Assembly: GCA_963995505.1 (NCBI GenBank)
Contig: OZ023188.1
Span: 4,898,001-4,962,000 of the forward strand
Direction of reading: 5' to 3'
Origin: Hypericum androsaemum
Lineage: Eukaryota; Streptophyta; Magnoliopsida; Malpighiales; Hypericaceae
DNA: 64,000 nt
Every line of letters starts with the position of its first letter. Positions within the stretch are counted from its first letter, which is position 1. Below are positions 22,065 to 31,965 of this stretch, piece by piece. The notes below the pieces were generated by a model that saw only the letters and a program-made list of their open reading frames with translations, was not told where the DNA came from and made no database searches. Made by a program: the position numbers and the translations under genes.

Positions 22065-25000
22065 TTAATGATGAACCCCCGTGCCAGATGACCTAGTACA
22101 GAATTGGAGTTTCTCACGAGGCACGGCCTTTGTTAACATATCAGCAGGATTCTTGTCCGTATGAATCTTTTGTAACTTCATCTCCTGCTCTTCAATGGCC
22201 ATTCGGAGCCAATGATACCGAATATCGATGTGCTTAGTGCGACCATGATAGGTGGCATTCTTGCTCAGGTCTAGAGCACTTTGACTATCACTGTAAATCA
22301 CATACTCATCTTGCTCCAAACCCAGCTCTTGAAGGAACCTCTTCAACCAAAGCAACTCTTTTCCTGCCTCGGTCATTGCAATATACTCTGCCTCAGTTGT
22401 AGATAAGGCAACACATTTTTGCAGTTTGGACTGCCATGACACAGCTCCCCCTGCAAAAGTAAACAGATATCCAGAAGTTAATTTTCTGGAGTCAATATCT
22501 CCTGCCATATCTGCATCTGAAAAACCCTTCAAGATTGGTTCTGAGCCTCCAAAGCACAAAGACATTTTTGAACTGCCTCGTAAGTATTTTAGGATCCATT
22601 TTACAGCCTCTCAATGTTGCCTCCCCGGATTAGAGAGAAACCTGCTCACCACACCAACTGCGTGAGCAATATCTGGACGTGTGCACACCATGGCGTACAT
22701 CAAACTCCCAACTGCTGAGGAGTATGGAACCTTTGCCATGTCTTCCTTCTCCTCCTTTGTTGTAGGACATGCTTTCTTGCTGAGTTTAAACTGGCCAGCA
22801 AGAGGTGTACTGACTAGATTCACATTTTTTGAATTGAATCTCTCTAGTACCTTCTTAATATATCTTTCCTGGGATAACCACAGCTTCCTAGCTTGTCGAT
22901 CACGAATAATCTGCATGCCCAGAATTTGCCTTGCTGCACCAAGATTCTTCATGTCAAAGGACTTTGATAAATCTTCTTTCAACTTCTTTATCATCTCAGC
23001 ATCCTGTCTAACGATCAGCATATCATCCACATACAACAAAAGAATTATGAATTTACCATCATGAAATCTACGGATGTAAACGCAATGGTCTGCATTTGTC
23101 CTGGTGTAGCCATGACTCATCATGAATGAGTCGAACTTCTTGTACCACTGTCTAGGAGCTTGCTTCAGGCCATACAAGCTCTTTCTTAACATGCACACCA
23201 GATCTTCCTTCCCTTTCTCCTGAAAACCTTCAGGTTGCTGCATGTAGATTTCCTCCTCCAAATTGCCATGGAGGAAAGCAGTCTTGACATCCATTTGCTC
23301 TAACTCCAGATTCAAACTGGCAGTTAGTCCGAGTACTACTCGAACGGAGGACATCTTTACGACTGGTGAAAATATTTCATCAAAGTCAATGTCTTTCTTC
23401 TGGCTGAAACCTTTCACCACTAGCCGAGCCTTGTATTTAACGAGATTATCACCATCTCATTTCAGCTTGTATACCCATTTGTTCATCAAGGCCTTCCTTC
23501 CTTGAGGTAATTCCACAAGCTCATAAGTACTGTTCTTTCTCAAAGAACTCAATTCCTCAAGCATAGCCTCCATCCATCGAGCTTTGTCCTCATGCTCCAG
23601 GACTTTTTTAAAGCTCTCCGGCTCCCCCTCGCTAGTGACAAGGGCATACTCAGAACTGGAGTATCTGGTTGACAACATCTTCTGTCTTGTTGACCTTCTG
23701 AGTTGCTCATCCTCCTGAGATTCCGAGGTTACTTTGCCGACCTCAGGGGTTTGCTCCCCCTGGTTAGAATTCTCTTCTGATTCAGCACCCACCCGAAAAG
23801 ATTGATCTGCATCTTCTCCACCAGTTGTCATTGGAGAAGATTCCGGTGCCAAATCAATTCCACCACCAGCCTCTATCCTTGCCTCTGTTATCACTGGGGT
23901 TGAACATGTCTCATTTTCATGAAACACTACATCTCTGCTTCTGATGACTTTCTTTCTCTCTAGATCCCATAGTCTGTAGCCAAAGTTTTCTTCTCCATAG
24001 CCAAGAAATATGCAGGGAACTGCTTTGTCATCTAGCTTTTGTCTCCGTTCCTTTGGTATATGTACAAAAGCTTTGCATCCAAACACCTTCAAATGTGAGT
24101 AAGAAACACTTCTACCGGTCCACACTCTCTCTGGGGTGTCATAGTTTAGCGGAACTGATGGAGACCGATTGATTAGGTAGCAAGCAGCACAGACTGCTTC
24201 CCCCCAGAACGGCTTAGACAAGTTAGCCGTTTTGAGCATGCATCTCACTTTCTCCACAATGGTTCTGTTGATTCTCTCTGCAACACCGTTGTGCTGTGGG
24301 GTGCCTGGAACTGTCTTCTCATGTTTGATGCCATAGTTTGCGCAATACTGCTCAAACTCTTTTGATGTGTACTCCCCGCCATTGTCTGACCGGATACACT
24401 TCAAGGACGCACCTTTCTCTCTTTCCACCATAGCATGAAACTTCTTGAAGTGATCAAACACCTGGTCTTTGTTTTTACAAAAATACACCAACAACTTTTG
24501 TGATGCATCATCAATGAAAGTGAGAAAATATTTGCTACCACCTAATGACTCCACTTCAATGGGACCACACACATCAGAATGCACAAGTTCTAAAAAACTT
24601 TCCTTCTTTTTAGCAGTCTTGCCAAAAGGAACTCTATGATGCTTGCCAAAGATACAATAATCACAAGGTTGTAGTTTTGTACCTATGGCGATTGGAACAA
24701 CAGACCGTAGTGTTTTCATTCCCTTCTTGCTCAAGTGTCCAAGCCGCTTATGCCACAGATTTGGTGAGGTAGAGTCTTCTACTGCGTTCACCTCATCTCC
24801 AAGCAGCTTCACTTGAGTCTTGTAAAGTGTACCAGATATCTTTCCTCTAGCTGTAACTAGATCTCCTGCAGTCAGCTTCCACAATCCATTGCCAAAATGG
24901 CTATGGAAACCAGTCACATCCAGGGCATGTATAGATATCAGGTTCAGACGCAGATCAGGAACATGTCTGACTTCTTTCAATGTTAACTTATGGCCAACAT

Positions 25001-25985
25001 CTGTCTTGACCAAAACATCACCAACTCCCACAATATTAGCAAAACTGCTATTTTCCATTCTAACCTTGCCAAAGTCTCCTGCTCTGTACAAGGTGAACAT
25101 CTCCTTGTGGGGAGTTGCATGGTATGATGCAGCAGAATCAATGACCCATTCAGTGTACGGATCACTGACCGCACAAATATCTTCTTCACAAGAAAATAGT
25201 GCCACCTCCTCTAGTGTAGATGTGGTAGCTCTTTGGTCATTCTCATTCTTCTTCTCGCTTCCCTGCTTCTTCTTAAACAGTCTACAATTTCTTTTAAAGT
25301 GCCCCTCTTTGCCACAATAGTAACACTTCAGTCCTTCTCTCGACTGGGATCTTCCTTCAAACTTGCCTTTCCCACGGTTCTCTGTGACCATGGCCTCATT
25401 GCTAGAGCTCATCATGCCATTCTCTATTCTCCGAGTTTCTTCATTCAGGATACTATCCTTGACCATAGACAATGTCAAACTTGGAGTTGAGTTTGACAGA
25501 GAAACTTTTAGTGTTTCCCCACTATCCGGCAAGGAATTCAGCAACATCAAAGCCAGCAACTCATCGTCTAGCGGAACCTTTGCTGCTACTAGACGATTTG
25601 CAAACTCCTGGAACGTACTCAAATGCTCAGATGCATTTTGTCCATCACGGTATGTGGCTGTGATAAGCCGTTTGAGCAGAAAAGCCTTGTCAATGGCATT
25701 TTTTCGCTCAAACAGATTTTCCAGCTTCTCCCAGAGCTTGAATGCATCCGTCTCGTCAGCCACGTGGTGAATAAGACTGGGGTCAATCGATTGTCGAATT
25801 AACCCACAGGCTTTGCGATTCATCTTGTTCCAGAGAGCATCTGCTATTGCATCGTCTTTTATACCTTTTAACTCAATAGGATCAAAAAGATCCTTGCATT
25901 ATAAAACATCCGTCATCAGAGTCTTCCAGACGGCATAATTTGACGAAGTCAACTTGATGGCTTTTTCGACAGGCTTGTCCTCCAT
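22065..25985 (-). pseudogene. gag-pol polyprotein of copia 3, three in-frame stops
   Basis: Reads from an ATG at 25985 (MEDKPVEKAIKLTSSNYAVW) with no frameshift noticed, but with stops at 25899-25901 (TAA), 23457-23459 (TGA, expected R) and 22611-22613 (TGA, expected W). The order is gag; zinc knuckle CYYCGKEGHFKRNC; protease WVIDSAASYHATP (AAS where many families have GAS/GAT); LWHKRLGHLSKKGM; integrase HSDVCGPIEV and QHNGVAERINRT; RT with MDVKTAFLHG and LLYVDDMLI; and RNase H with SDSQSALDLSKN. It ends a few bases before the polypurine tract. Apart from the stops, the catalytic motifs look preserved. Confidence 0.93.
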
Positions 25986-26017
25986 CTTCAACACCCAAAG
26001 ATCTCAGCTACAAAGCC

Positions 26018-26034
26018 AAGGCTCTGATACCACT
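26018..26034 (-). other. Primer-binding site (initiator Met tRNA) of copia 3
   Basis: Minus strand TGGTATCAGAGCC lies 2-3 bases inside the 5' LTR. It is complementary to the 3' end of plant initiator tRNA-Met, the usual Copia primer. Confidence 0.85.
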
Positions 26035-26677
26035 TGTTGGGAATTTGACTCGTGCAGCGGAAGCGGTAAATAAAATTTACCCCGGTAATTAATAATTACC
26101 ACGGTCAAAAGTAGATGGGGAAGAAAAAATACCACCAAGAGGGAACACCAAGATTTACGTGAAAAACCCTCTAAATACCAGAGGGAAAAACCACGGGACC
26201 AGCTCCGAAAAATATCCACTAGTAAATAGAGAAATTACAGTGGTAAAAATATCCTCACTGCCCGATACTCCAAGTTATCCCACTCTCGTGTTTCACTCGT
26301 ATTTTACAGTAGAGAATTTTCACTCACTCTATTTTTACCTCAAGCTCTCTCACTCTCTAGAACTTGGAAACTCTCTATTTCTCTCTAAACTCTCTACTTG
26401 GAGTTTTTCTTCATTTTGTGGATGATGTTTCCATGGAAGATCATCTCCCCTTTTATAGAGGAGGAAAGTTCATATGGAACAAATGTTCCATAAAATCCTC
26501 CATGTTTTCCTCCTTAATTTGTGGGCATCTTCATCATCATGTCCATCTTTTCTTTTCCTTAATTTGTGGGCATCTTCATCATCATGTCCATCTTTTCTTT
26601 TCCTTAATTTGTGGGCATCTTCATTATCATGTCCAATTAAATGAACTAAATGGACATAATGGGGTGTGACCCCAATA
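26035..26677 (-). repeat. 5' LTR of copia 3 (promoter-bearing copy)
   Basis: Matches 21373-22019 nearly base for base, including the triple internal repeat. As the element is on the minus strand, this copy drives transcription. Confidence 0.93.
26450..26457 (-). promoter_or_regulatory. TATA box in the 5' LTR of copia 3
   Basis: Minus strand reads CTCTATAAAAGGGG. The same motif occurs in the other LTR at 21792-21799. Confidence 0.65.
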
Positions 26678-26740
26678 ATAAGTTGGCTTATGGCATCCAT
26701 AAAGCCTTCGATAGCTCAGAGTTTGAGCTGCCGCCTTGCT

Positions 26741-27646
26741 TTTCGACCTCTTCATTCTTGAGATGGACCTAATAACTGATCGGGGTTATAATACACCTTA
26801 TCTTTTATGGCTGCTGATCGTAGCACCTCCGTGGTATTCTCCTTTTCTATTTGCTGGAGAATCACATCCACAATTTGCTGGGTGATCTTGATCATCCAAA
26901 CCTATTCTTCCAACGCCTTCTTGGAGACCTCCGTACCAACATTTGAGTTCAAGGCCAATTGGACAACTTCATAATCATTCTGCTGAGCGCCATCCTCTAG
27001 ATCATCTGCTGGCTCTTCTTTGACCGCATCTTCAAGCCAAGCTATTTGCAGCGGGACATCCAAAACCTCTTGTTGCACCAATCCATTTGTATCTAGTTTA
27101 ATCTATTTCTCTTTTTTATGAAGTCTTTTATCTCGGCCTTAGCGGGCCCATTTGAAATTTTGTTAACTTAGTTAAATAGAAACATCAACATATATCGTCC
27201 ACGTCAAAGTGTCATTTAACTACCTCCATTAAGTTTATTACTAAAGTAAAAACGGGAGAAAATACCATGTACCTTGTCTAAAACAACTTTATCCACTAAG
27301 CTTATATGAAAAACTCAAACCACATAAAGTTGCCAAAAGACATTTAGCCTAGTAGAATAAAGAATATGACGATTTGTCTGGAAGACAACAAATTAAAGTC
27401 TGCTTCTTCTTTTTTTCGCTGCATTGTGGACGAAGAGAATGTATATATTTATTTGCTATATCTTTATATTTAGAGTCGAGTATTATCAAACCTATATATG
27501 TGGTGGCGGTTTTTCAAATGTTATTTTTTACATCTGTAAATCAAAGTCGGAAATGTTGTACGGTCTATAAACTGGGCTAGGTGGGTCGATTTGTCTGGAA
27601 GAGATTAGGCTGGAATAACTGGATGACGCAACAAATCCATACTCTT
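26741..27646. other. Gene-poor stretch with an unrecognised decayed coding-like segment
   Basis: On the minus strand about 27090-26800 reads as an acidic, Gln-rich sequence (for example WLEDAVKEEPADDLEDG) with a single internal TAG. I do not recognise it, and the length is not decisive. The remainder is AT-rich and shows no gene. Confidence 0.3.
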
Positions 27647-27752
27647 TAACTGCTGCTTCCTCTTCCTGGAGTCGTTGGGTTCTTGAGATGGGCCTTTAGC
27701 CCTCAAAAAGCCCCACCTCCATTGTTCTCGGGCCTGGGCAGCCCATTTGGTA
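27647..27752 (-). pseudogene. Diverged duplicate of the TAN1 first exon and 5' flank
   Basis: CTGCTTCCTCTTC.TGGAGTCG followed by GATGGGCCTTTA...CC...CC...TTGTTCTCGGGCCT.GGCAGCCC matches the TAN1 first exon and upstream region (about 20775-20993). The central part is missing. It has no splice donor or coding capacity and is probably a leftover of a local duplication. Confidence 0.6.
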
Positions 27753-28160
27753 TCCAAATATTTTGATTTGAGTTAGGTAAGATTTTTGAATGGCGACAAA
27801 AAAAAAAATTTAAAGTATTTAATCCTGTTGGATTCTCAAAAGAACGAATTTGAGTCTTCTTGGTTTAACCAGATCAACTTTATCACTAATTGATCTAAAC
27901 AATTGTTAAAACACTTTTGCAAAGTGTCTTGGAGTAATTTTTTAACGATCACAACGTATCAAGTAGAAATGATTGGACTAATATGGTGTTTCATATGGCT
28001 TGCTGTACTTAGCTATCGAAACATTACTTAAAAGTTTGATTTTTGCACACGTTAGAGGAAACTTAGAAGTTATGTCACGAGGACCCTTGACAATTGCACC
28101 TTATTATTTTCTAAAGGTTCAAATATAAATACGAGGTCGTGAATAACATGGAAAACTTTA

Positions 28161-28655
28161 GAGAAAAGTCCACTTTAGTACCCTCTGGTATCGCCTAAAA
28201 TTACTTTAGTATCCTATGGTAAAAAATCGATCAATCGAGTCATACTTATTCTAATTAACATCAAAAAGGTCTTCGGGCAGCTGCCCGGACCTGCCCGGAC
28301 CCTGCCCGAACTACGTGGCCAGCCACGTCACCAAATTTTGATGACGTGGCGCCACGTGGAGAGGAGGAGGAGGACGCGGAGAGGAGGAGGAGGAGGACGC
28401 GGAGAGGAGGAGGAGGCGGAGGAGGAGGAGGAGGAGGAGGAGGACGTGGAGAGGAGGACGAGGAGGAGGAGGACGAGGGAAGGAGATGGATGTGGCTGGC
28501 CACGTAGTTCGGGCAGGTTTGGGCAGGTCTGGGCAGCTGCCCGAAGACTTTTCTTATGTTAATTGGAATAAGTATGACTCGATTGATTGATTTTTACCAC
28601 AGGGTACTAAAGTGATTTTGGGTGATACCACAGAATACTAAAGTGGACTTTTCCC
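28161..28655. mobile_element. Small non-autonomous Mutator-like element, GGA-rich core
   Basis: A 495-bp element with 9-bp target duplication AAAACTTTA (28152-28160 and 28656-28664). The long inverted repeats start GAGAAAAGTCCACTTTAGTA and end with the complement TACTAAAGTGGACTTTTCCC. They extend about 190 bp inward, through a GGGCAGCTGCCCG-containing segment and CCACGT motifs. The core is almost pure GAGGAGGAGG repeat. The duplicated unit B has an uninterrupted version of this site, which confirms the boundaries. Confidence 0.92.
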
Positions 28656-29417
28656 AAAACTTTATTGTCACACACATTGAGGGAGACTGACAAGAAGTAG
28701 CGAATAACGGGTCCATGTGGTGCGAGGAAATACGATCTTCTAAAATTAAGGTACTCGTGAATCTCGAGTAGGTTTATAAAAAGGGAAAATTGCACTTTAC
28801 TTTATTACCTGTGGTCGATTTAGCTTTTAGCTTTTTGTGGTTTAAAAAAATCAAATATATCAATTTTTTTGAAAAAATTATGTCGTAACGGGAGGGACAT
28901 CTGTTACGACACATGAGATTTTTTATGATGATGTGGTCTGCCACCAATGAATGCACTATCCAAGTGGCAATGTACAAAAGTTCCAAAGATTAAACTATTA
29001 CGACTGTTTTGTAATTGACCAAAACCCACCTTAGGGTTTCGTCCCCAGGACCACCCCCTAACCCACCTTATCAACAACTTATCCTACTGAATTGTCACTG
29101 GCTCACCACGCAAAACAAAAAAAAATGACGTCGTTTAATGCCGATTTCCCAGGCAGTTGCCCGTATTCGTCAAGTGCTATATTTTTCAAAAAGTTGAACC
29201 CATTTGGAGTTTTTTAAACTATATAAATTGTAAACAAAATCGACCGTATCATTTGATAATAAAGTGCACGAAAACATCGCAGACTTTCTGAAGTCACCAA
29301 GGATCGAATAATTGGTCAGAGTCGTTAACTTGCTGGTGGCCGACAGGAAATAAATAAAATAATACTCGTGCATCTTGGGTAGGTTTACAAAAAAAATTGG
29401 TATGCATAGAAAATCCT

Positions 29418-29982
29418 ACTTCTAATGAGTGGGTAACAGGGGAATATAAACAAATGGACTAGAAGCCAAGTTGTGCATTTCCTGATCAGGATGATCTTGT
29501 AATAGAAGTTGTCGAGGTCGGTGTCCTCGTAGTTGTCGTGGCTCCGGCGGGAGAACGGCGGGACGTAGAGGCGCTGCAGCGGCTGGGAGCTCTCGAAGTT
29601 GTAGGTTGCTTGGCGGTTGATACCGAAGCCTTCGTAGCCGAATTTTCTCTTCGACATTATTATCTATAAAATCCTAAATCGGAACCGGAGCTCTCGAATT
29701 TGTTTGCTTTTGGGTATTTGGGTTTTTTTAATTAGAGTTAAGAAATTAGGGTTAGTTTTTGTAATTTTATCACGTCATCACCATTTAGGATCGAAAAAAA
29801 TGACGTGGAGATGATGTGGCAGTGATATGTATGGTTTGGTTGGGAAAAATTAACTCTGGTTAAAATTTGTCACCAATAGTGTCAATTTGGAAACCTCTAT
29901 CACCTAAAAAAAATAAACAAACCACAGGGTACTATAGTGTCAAAGCGTAAAATCACATGATACTTTAATAAACTTTTCCTTT
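29418..29982 (-). mobile_element. Truncated Mutator-like element with a helicase-like N-terminal gene fragment
   Basis: Sequence absent from unit B lies between the homologous promoter part (to about 29417) and the sulfotransferase fragment (from about 29983). Its right end resembles the other Mutator-like ends in the window: a CCACAGGGTACTATAGTG block, then ACTTTAATAAACTTTTCC. No matching left end is visible, so it is truncated or replaced. The minus strand from 29657 reads MSKRKFGYEGFGINRQATYNF..., then QRLYVPPFSR and DNYEDTDLDN. As I remember it, this resembles the N-terminus of the plant DEAD-box RNA helicase RH24. A TTAGGGTT-rich segment upstream of that ATG looks like a plant 5' UTR. 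Helicase identity is moderate. Confidence 0.55.
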
Positions 29983-30243
29983 TTCTTTACCAAGGATTTT
30001 GGTTTCCTGAGAAGGCACTTAAATGCATTGTCCCCTTCCGTAGCATGTTCAATGCTACTGACGATGACATGGTGCTAGCCAGTTTTCCCAAGTCGTACCA
30101 CTTGGACCGAGACCCTAGTTTACTCCATCGTTAACCGAGGTCGTTTTCCTGATATAGCAGCAAGCCCCTTGCAACACACAAGCCCAATGCAGCTTGTACC
30201 CACCGTTGACACGTTCTTCAAGGACCGATTCAACTACTTCATG
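29983..30243 (+). pseudogene. Sulfotransferase pseudogene fragment
   Basis: About 260 bp nearly identical to 32076-32340 of the intact gene (residues about 38-125). It has lost the N-terminus and promoter and is cut off after the equivalent of FNYFM. A 2-bp deletion in the phosphosulfate loop (AAGTCGTACCAC against AAGTCCGGTACCAC) shifts the frame. It cannot make an enzyme. Confidence 0.93.
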
Positions 30244-31202
30244 CATGTTGAAAAATACAGTTACGTTCTTAAATGAACAATTTTGAATCTTCTTGGTTTA
30301 ACTAGAACAACCTCATGATCTAATAGAACACTCCTCCAAAGCTGTCTCCGGTTGGAGTAATTTTTTAACGATCACACAACGTATCAAAGTAGATATGTTT
30401 GGACTTATATGATATTTCAAATGGCTTTTTGTACTTGTTGCGATCGAAACATTACTTAAACGTTTCATTTTTGTTGCACACGTTAGAGGAAACTTAAAGT
30501 TACGTAACGAGGACCCTTGACAATTGCACCATATATTTTCTAAAGGTGTAAATATAATAAGATGGAAAACTTATCGTCGCACACGTTAGAGGGAGACAAC
30601 AAGTAATAAATAACGGGTCCATGAGGTGTGAGGAGATATGATCTCTGAAATTCAGATACTCGTGCATCTCGAGTAGGTTTATAAAAAGGAAAAAAACAAT
30701 GTGATGCGGTCGATTTTACTTTCAGCTCCTGTAGTTTAAAAAACATCAAACAATTCCAACTTTTTGAATTGGATCCGGTATTTGGAGCGGGAGATAGAGT
30801 GATAACATAGTGGGAGTCTCTAACAACTTCGTTAAGAAGACAGCTCCCAGCTTACAAGATGAAGTGTGGGAGGACATGCTAGAAATATTTGCACGAGATT
30901 GGTGAAGGAGAATATGAGCAGGAACTCGCGGTGGTCACTGTTTTGAGGAGGAAGAAGGCGAAATGGGTTTTTTGAAAATTGTAAAATGTTGGAATTGTTT
31001 TGGTAATTTAGCAGAATAACATATTATTAACAACTTATCCCACTCAATTGTCACAAGGTCGAACAAAAAATGACGTTGTTTAGCGTCGAATTCTTAGACA
31101 GTTTCTGTGTTCGATAAGTGCTATATTTTTCAAAAAGTTAGACTCGTTAGATACTTTTTAAATTACATAGACTGTAAGCAAAAAGTTAACCATACCATAT
31201 GA

Positions 31203-31728
31203 GGGACCGGATTTGGTCCTAGAACTTTGTTTCCAGGACCATCCTGGAACCCAAATTCAGGCGAACCATTTCATCATAACTGGGTGAACCATTGTATCAT
31301 AACTGGGCAAACCAGCGAGTATCCGGGAGGGCCCATTCGGGCAAACTATTCCATCATAACTAGGCGATCCATTGTATCTTCGGGAAAACTATTCCATCAT
31401 AACTGAGGGAACTATTGTATCATAACTGAGCGAACCATTACATCATAACTAAGCGAACCATCGCATGTTCTGAAAAAATTGGGACCAAACCATTCCATCA
31501 TAACTGGGCGAACCATTGTATCATAATTGAGCGAACCATTGTATCATAACTAAGTGAACCATTGCGTGTTCCAAAAAAATCGGGACCGCTTCGGTGATCC
31601 ATTACATCATAACTGAGCGACCCATTGTATCATAATTGAGAGAACCATTGTATCATAACTAAGTAACCCAGCGCGTATGTCAGAACAGTCCTGGACAAAA
31701 ATACACGTCCATGACCAAATTCGGTATC
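31203..31728. mobile_element. Non-autonomous TIR element with internal minisatellite and 9-bp target duplication
   Basis: A 526-bp insert bounded by ACCATATGA on both sides (31194-31202 and 31729-31737). The ends are imperfect inverted repeats: GGGACCGGATTTGGTCCT at the left, and the complement of GATACCGAATTTGGTCATGG at the right, with a further shared TCCAGGAC block. The interior is more than ten degenerate copies of an about 23-bp unit, AACCATTGTATCATAACTGAGCG. Unit A has an uninterrupted counterpart near 29248-29256, so the insertion is specific to unit B. The 9-bp duplication suggests the Mutator superfamily, but these ends differ from the other elements here. Confidence 0.8.
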
Positions 31729-31924
31729 ACCATATGATAGTAATATGCATTTTTCCATAGCACACTTTGTGAAGTCATCGAATAATTTGGTCAGTCATTG
31801 ACCTGCTAGTAGCCGACAGGGAAATATGACTTAAAAAAAATACTCGTGCATCTCGAGTAGGTTTATAAAACAATGGTATGCATAGAAAATCCTACTACCA
31901 TCCAAATACCATTTTCTGCACTGC

Positions 31925-31932
31925 TATAAATA
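31925..31932 (+). promoter_or_regulatory. TATA box of the second sulfotransferase gene
   Basis: GCTATAAATAC lies only 41 bp upstream of the first ATG. Transcription starting about 30 bp downstream would leave an extremely short leader. Confidence 0.6.
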
Positions 31933-31965
31933 CTTGATGCCTAATAAGAACACTCACATCCAAAT

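Larger units (their letters stand above)
21373..26677 (-). mobile_element. Nearly complete Ty1/Copia retrotransposon with both LTRs (copia 3)
   Basis: A 5305-bp element flanked by the 5-bp duplication ATAAG (21368-21372 and 26678-26682). The LTRs are about 645 bp and nearly identical: by eye about ten substitutions plus one 4-bp indel, so the insertion is fairly recent. Next to the 26-kb LTR, the minus strand reads AGTGGTATCAGAGCC, a primer-binding site for initiator Met tRNA. Next to the 22-kb LTR there is a polypurine tract, GAGGGGGAGAA. Gene order gag-protease-integrase-RT-RNase H makes it Copia, and the pol sequence resembles the Tnt1/Tork-like group. The polyprotein has three in-frame stops, so the copy cannot move by itself unless suppressed. 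Confidence 0.96.
21276..26740 (+). mobile_element. Old Copia gag relic split by the Copia 3 insertion
   Basis: Removing 21373-26677 and one target duplication joins the two flanks into a plus-strand reading of about 40 residues. These include PPELSDDDYFEWKSCNSMIIS followed by WLMASIKPSIAQSLS. The W...CNSMI.SW...SI.P.IA.S spacing is that of Copia gag (UBN2-type). Only 21276-21372 and 26678-26740 belong to the relic; the rest is the younger insertion. The match is short, so confidence is moderate. Confidence 0.45.
27833..30243 (+). repeat. Tandem duplication, unit A (upstream, decayed copy)
   Basis: It aligns in order with unit B, which starts at about 30266. Shared landmarks include GTAATTTTTTAACGATCACA, GAGGACCCTTGACAATTGCACC, AATAACGGGTCCATG, CTCGTG.ATCT.G.GTAGGTTTA, AAGTGCTATATTTTTCAAAA and ATGGTATGCATAGAAAATCC, and finally part of the sulfotransferase CDS. 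It ends inside the CDS, so the duplication breakpoint was within the gene. Divergence is considerable, so the event is old. Confidence 0.85.

Noticed and set aside
28261..28562. Open frames with poly-Pro/Ser or poly-Glu/Arg
   Set aside because: They are translations of the GGA repeat core of the small Mutator-like element.
31260..31680. Regularly repeated short sequence that could suggest a CRISPR-like array
   Set aside because: The units are contiguous and degenerate with no unique spacers, and the sequence is a plant nuclear transposon interior.
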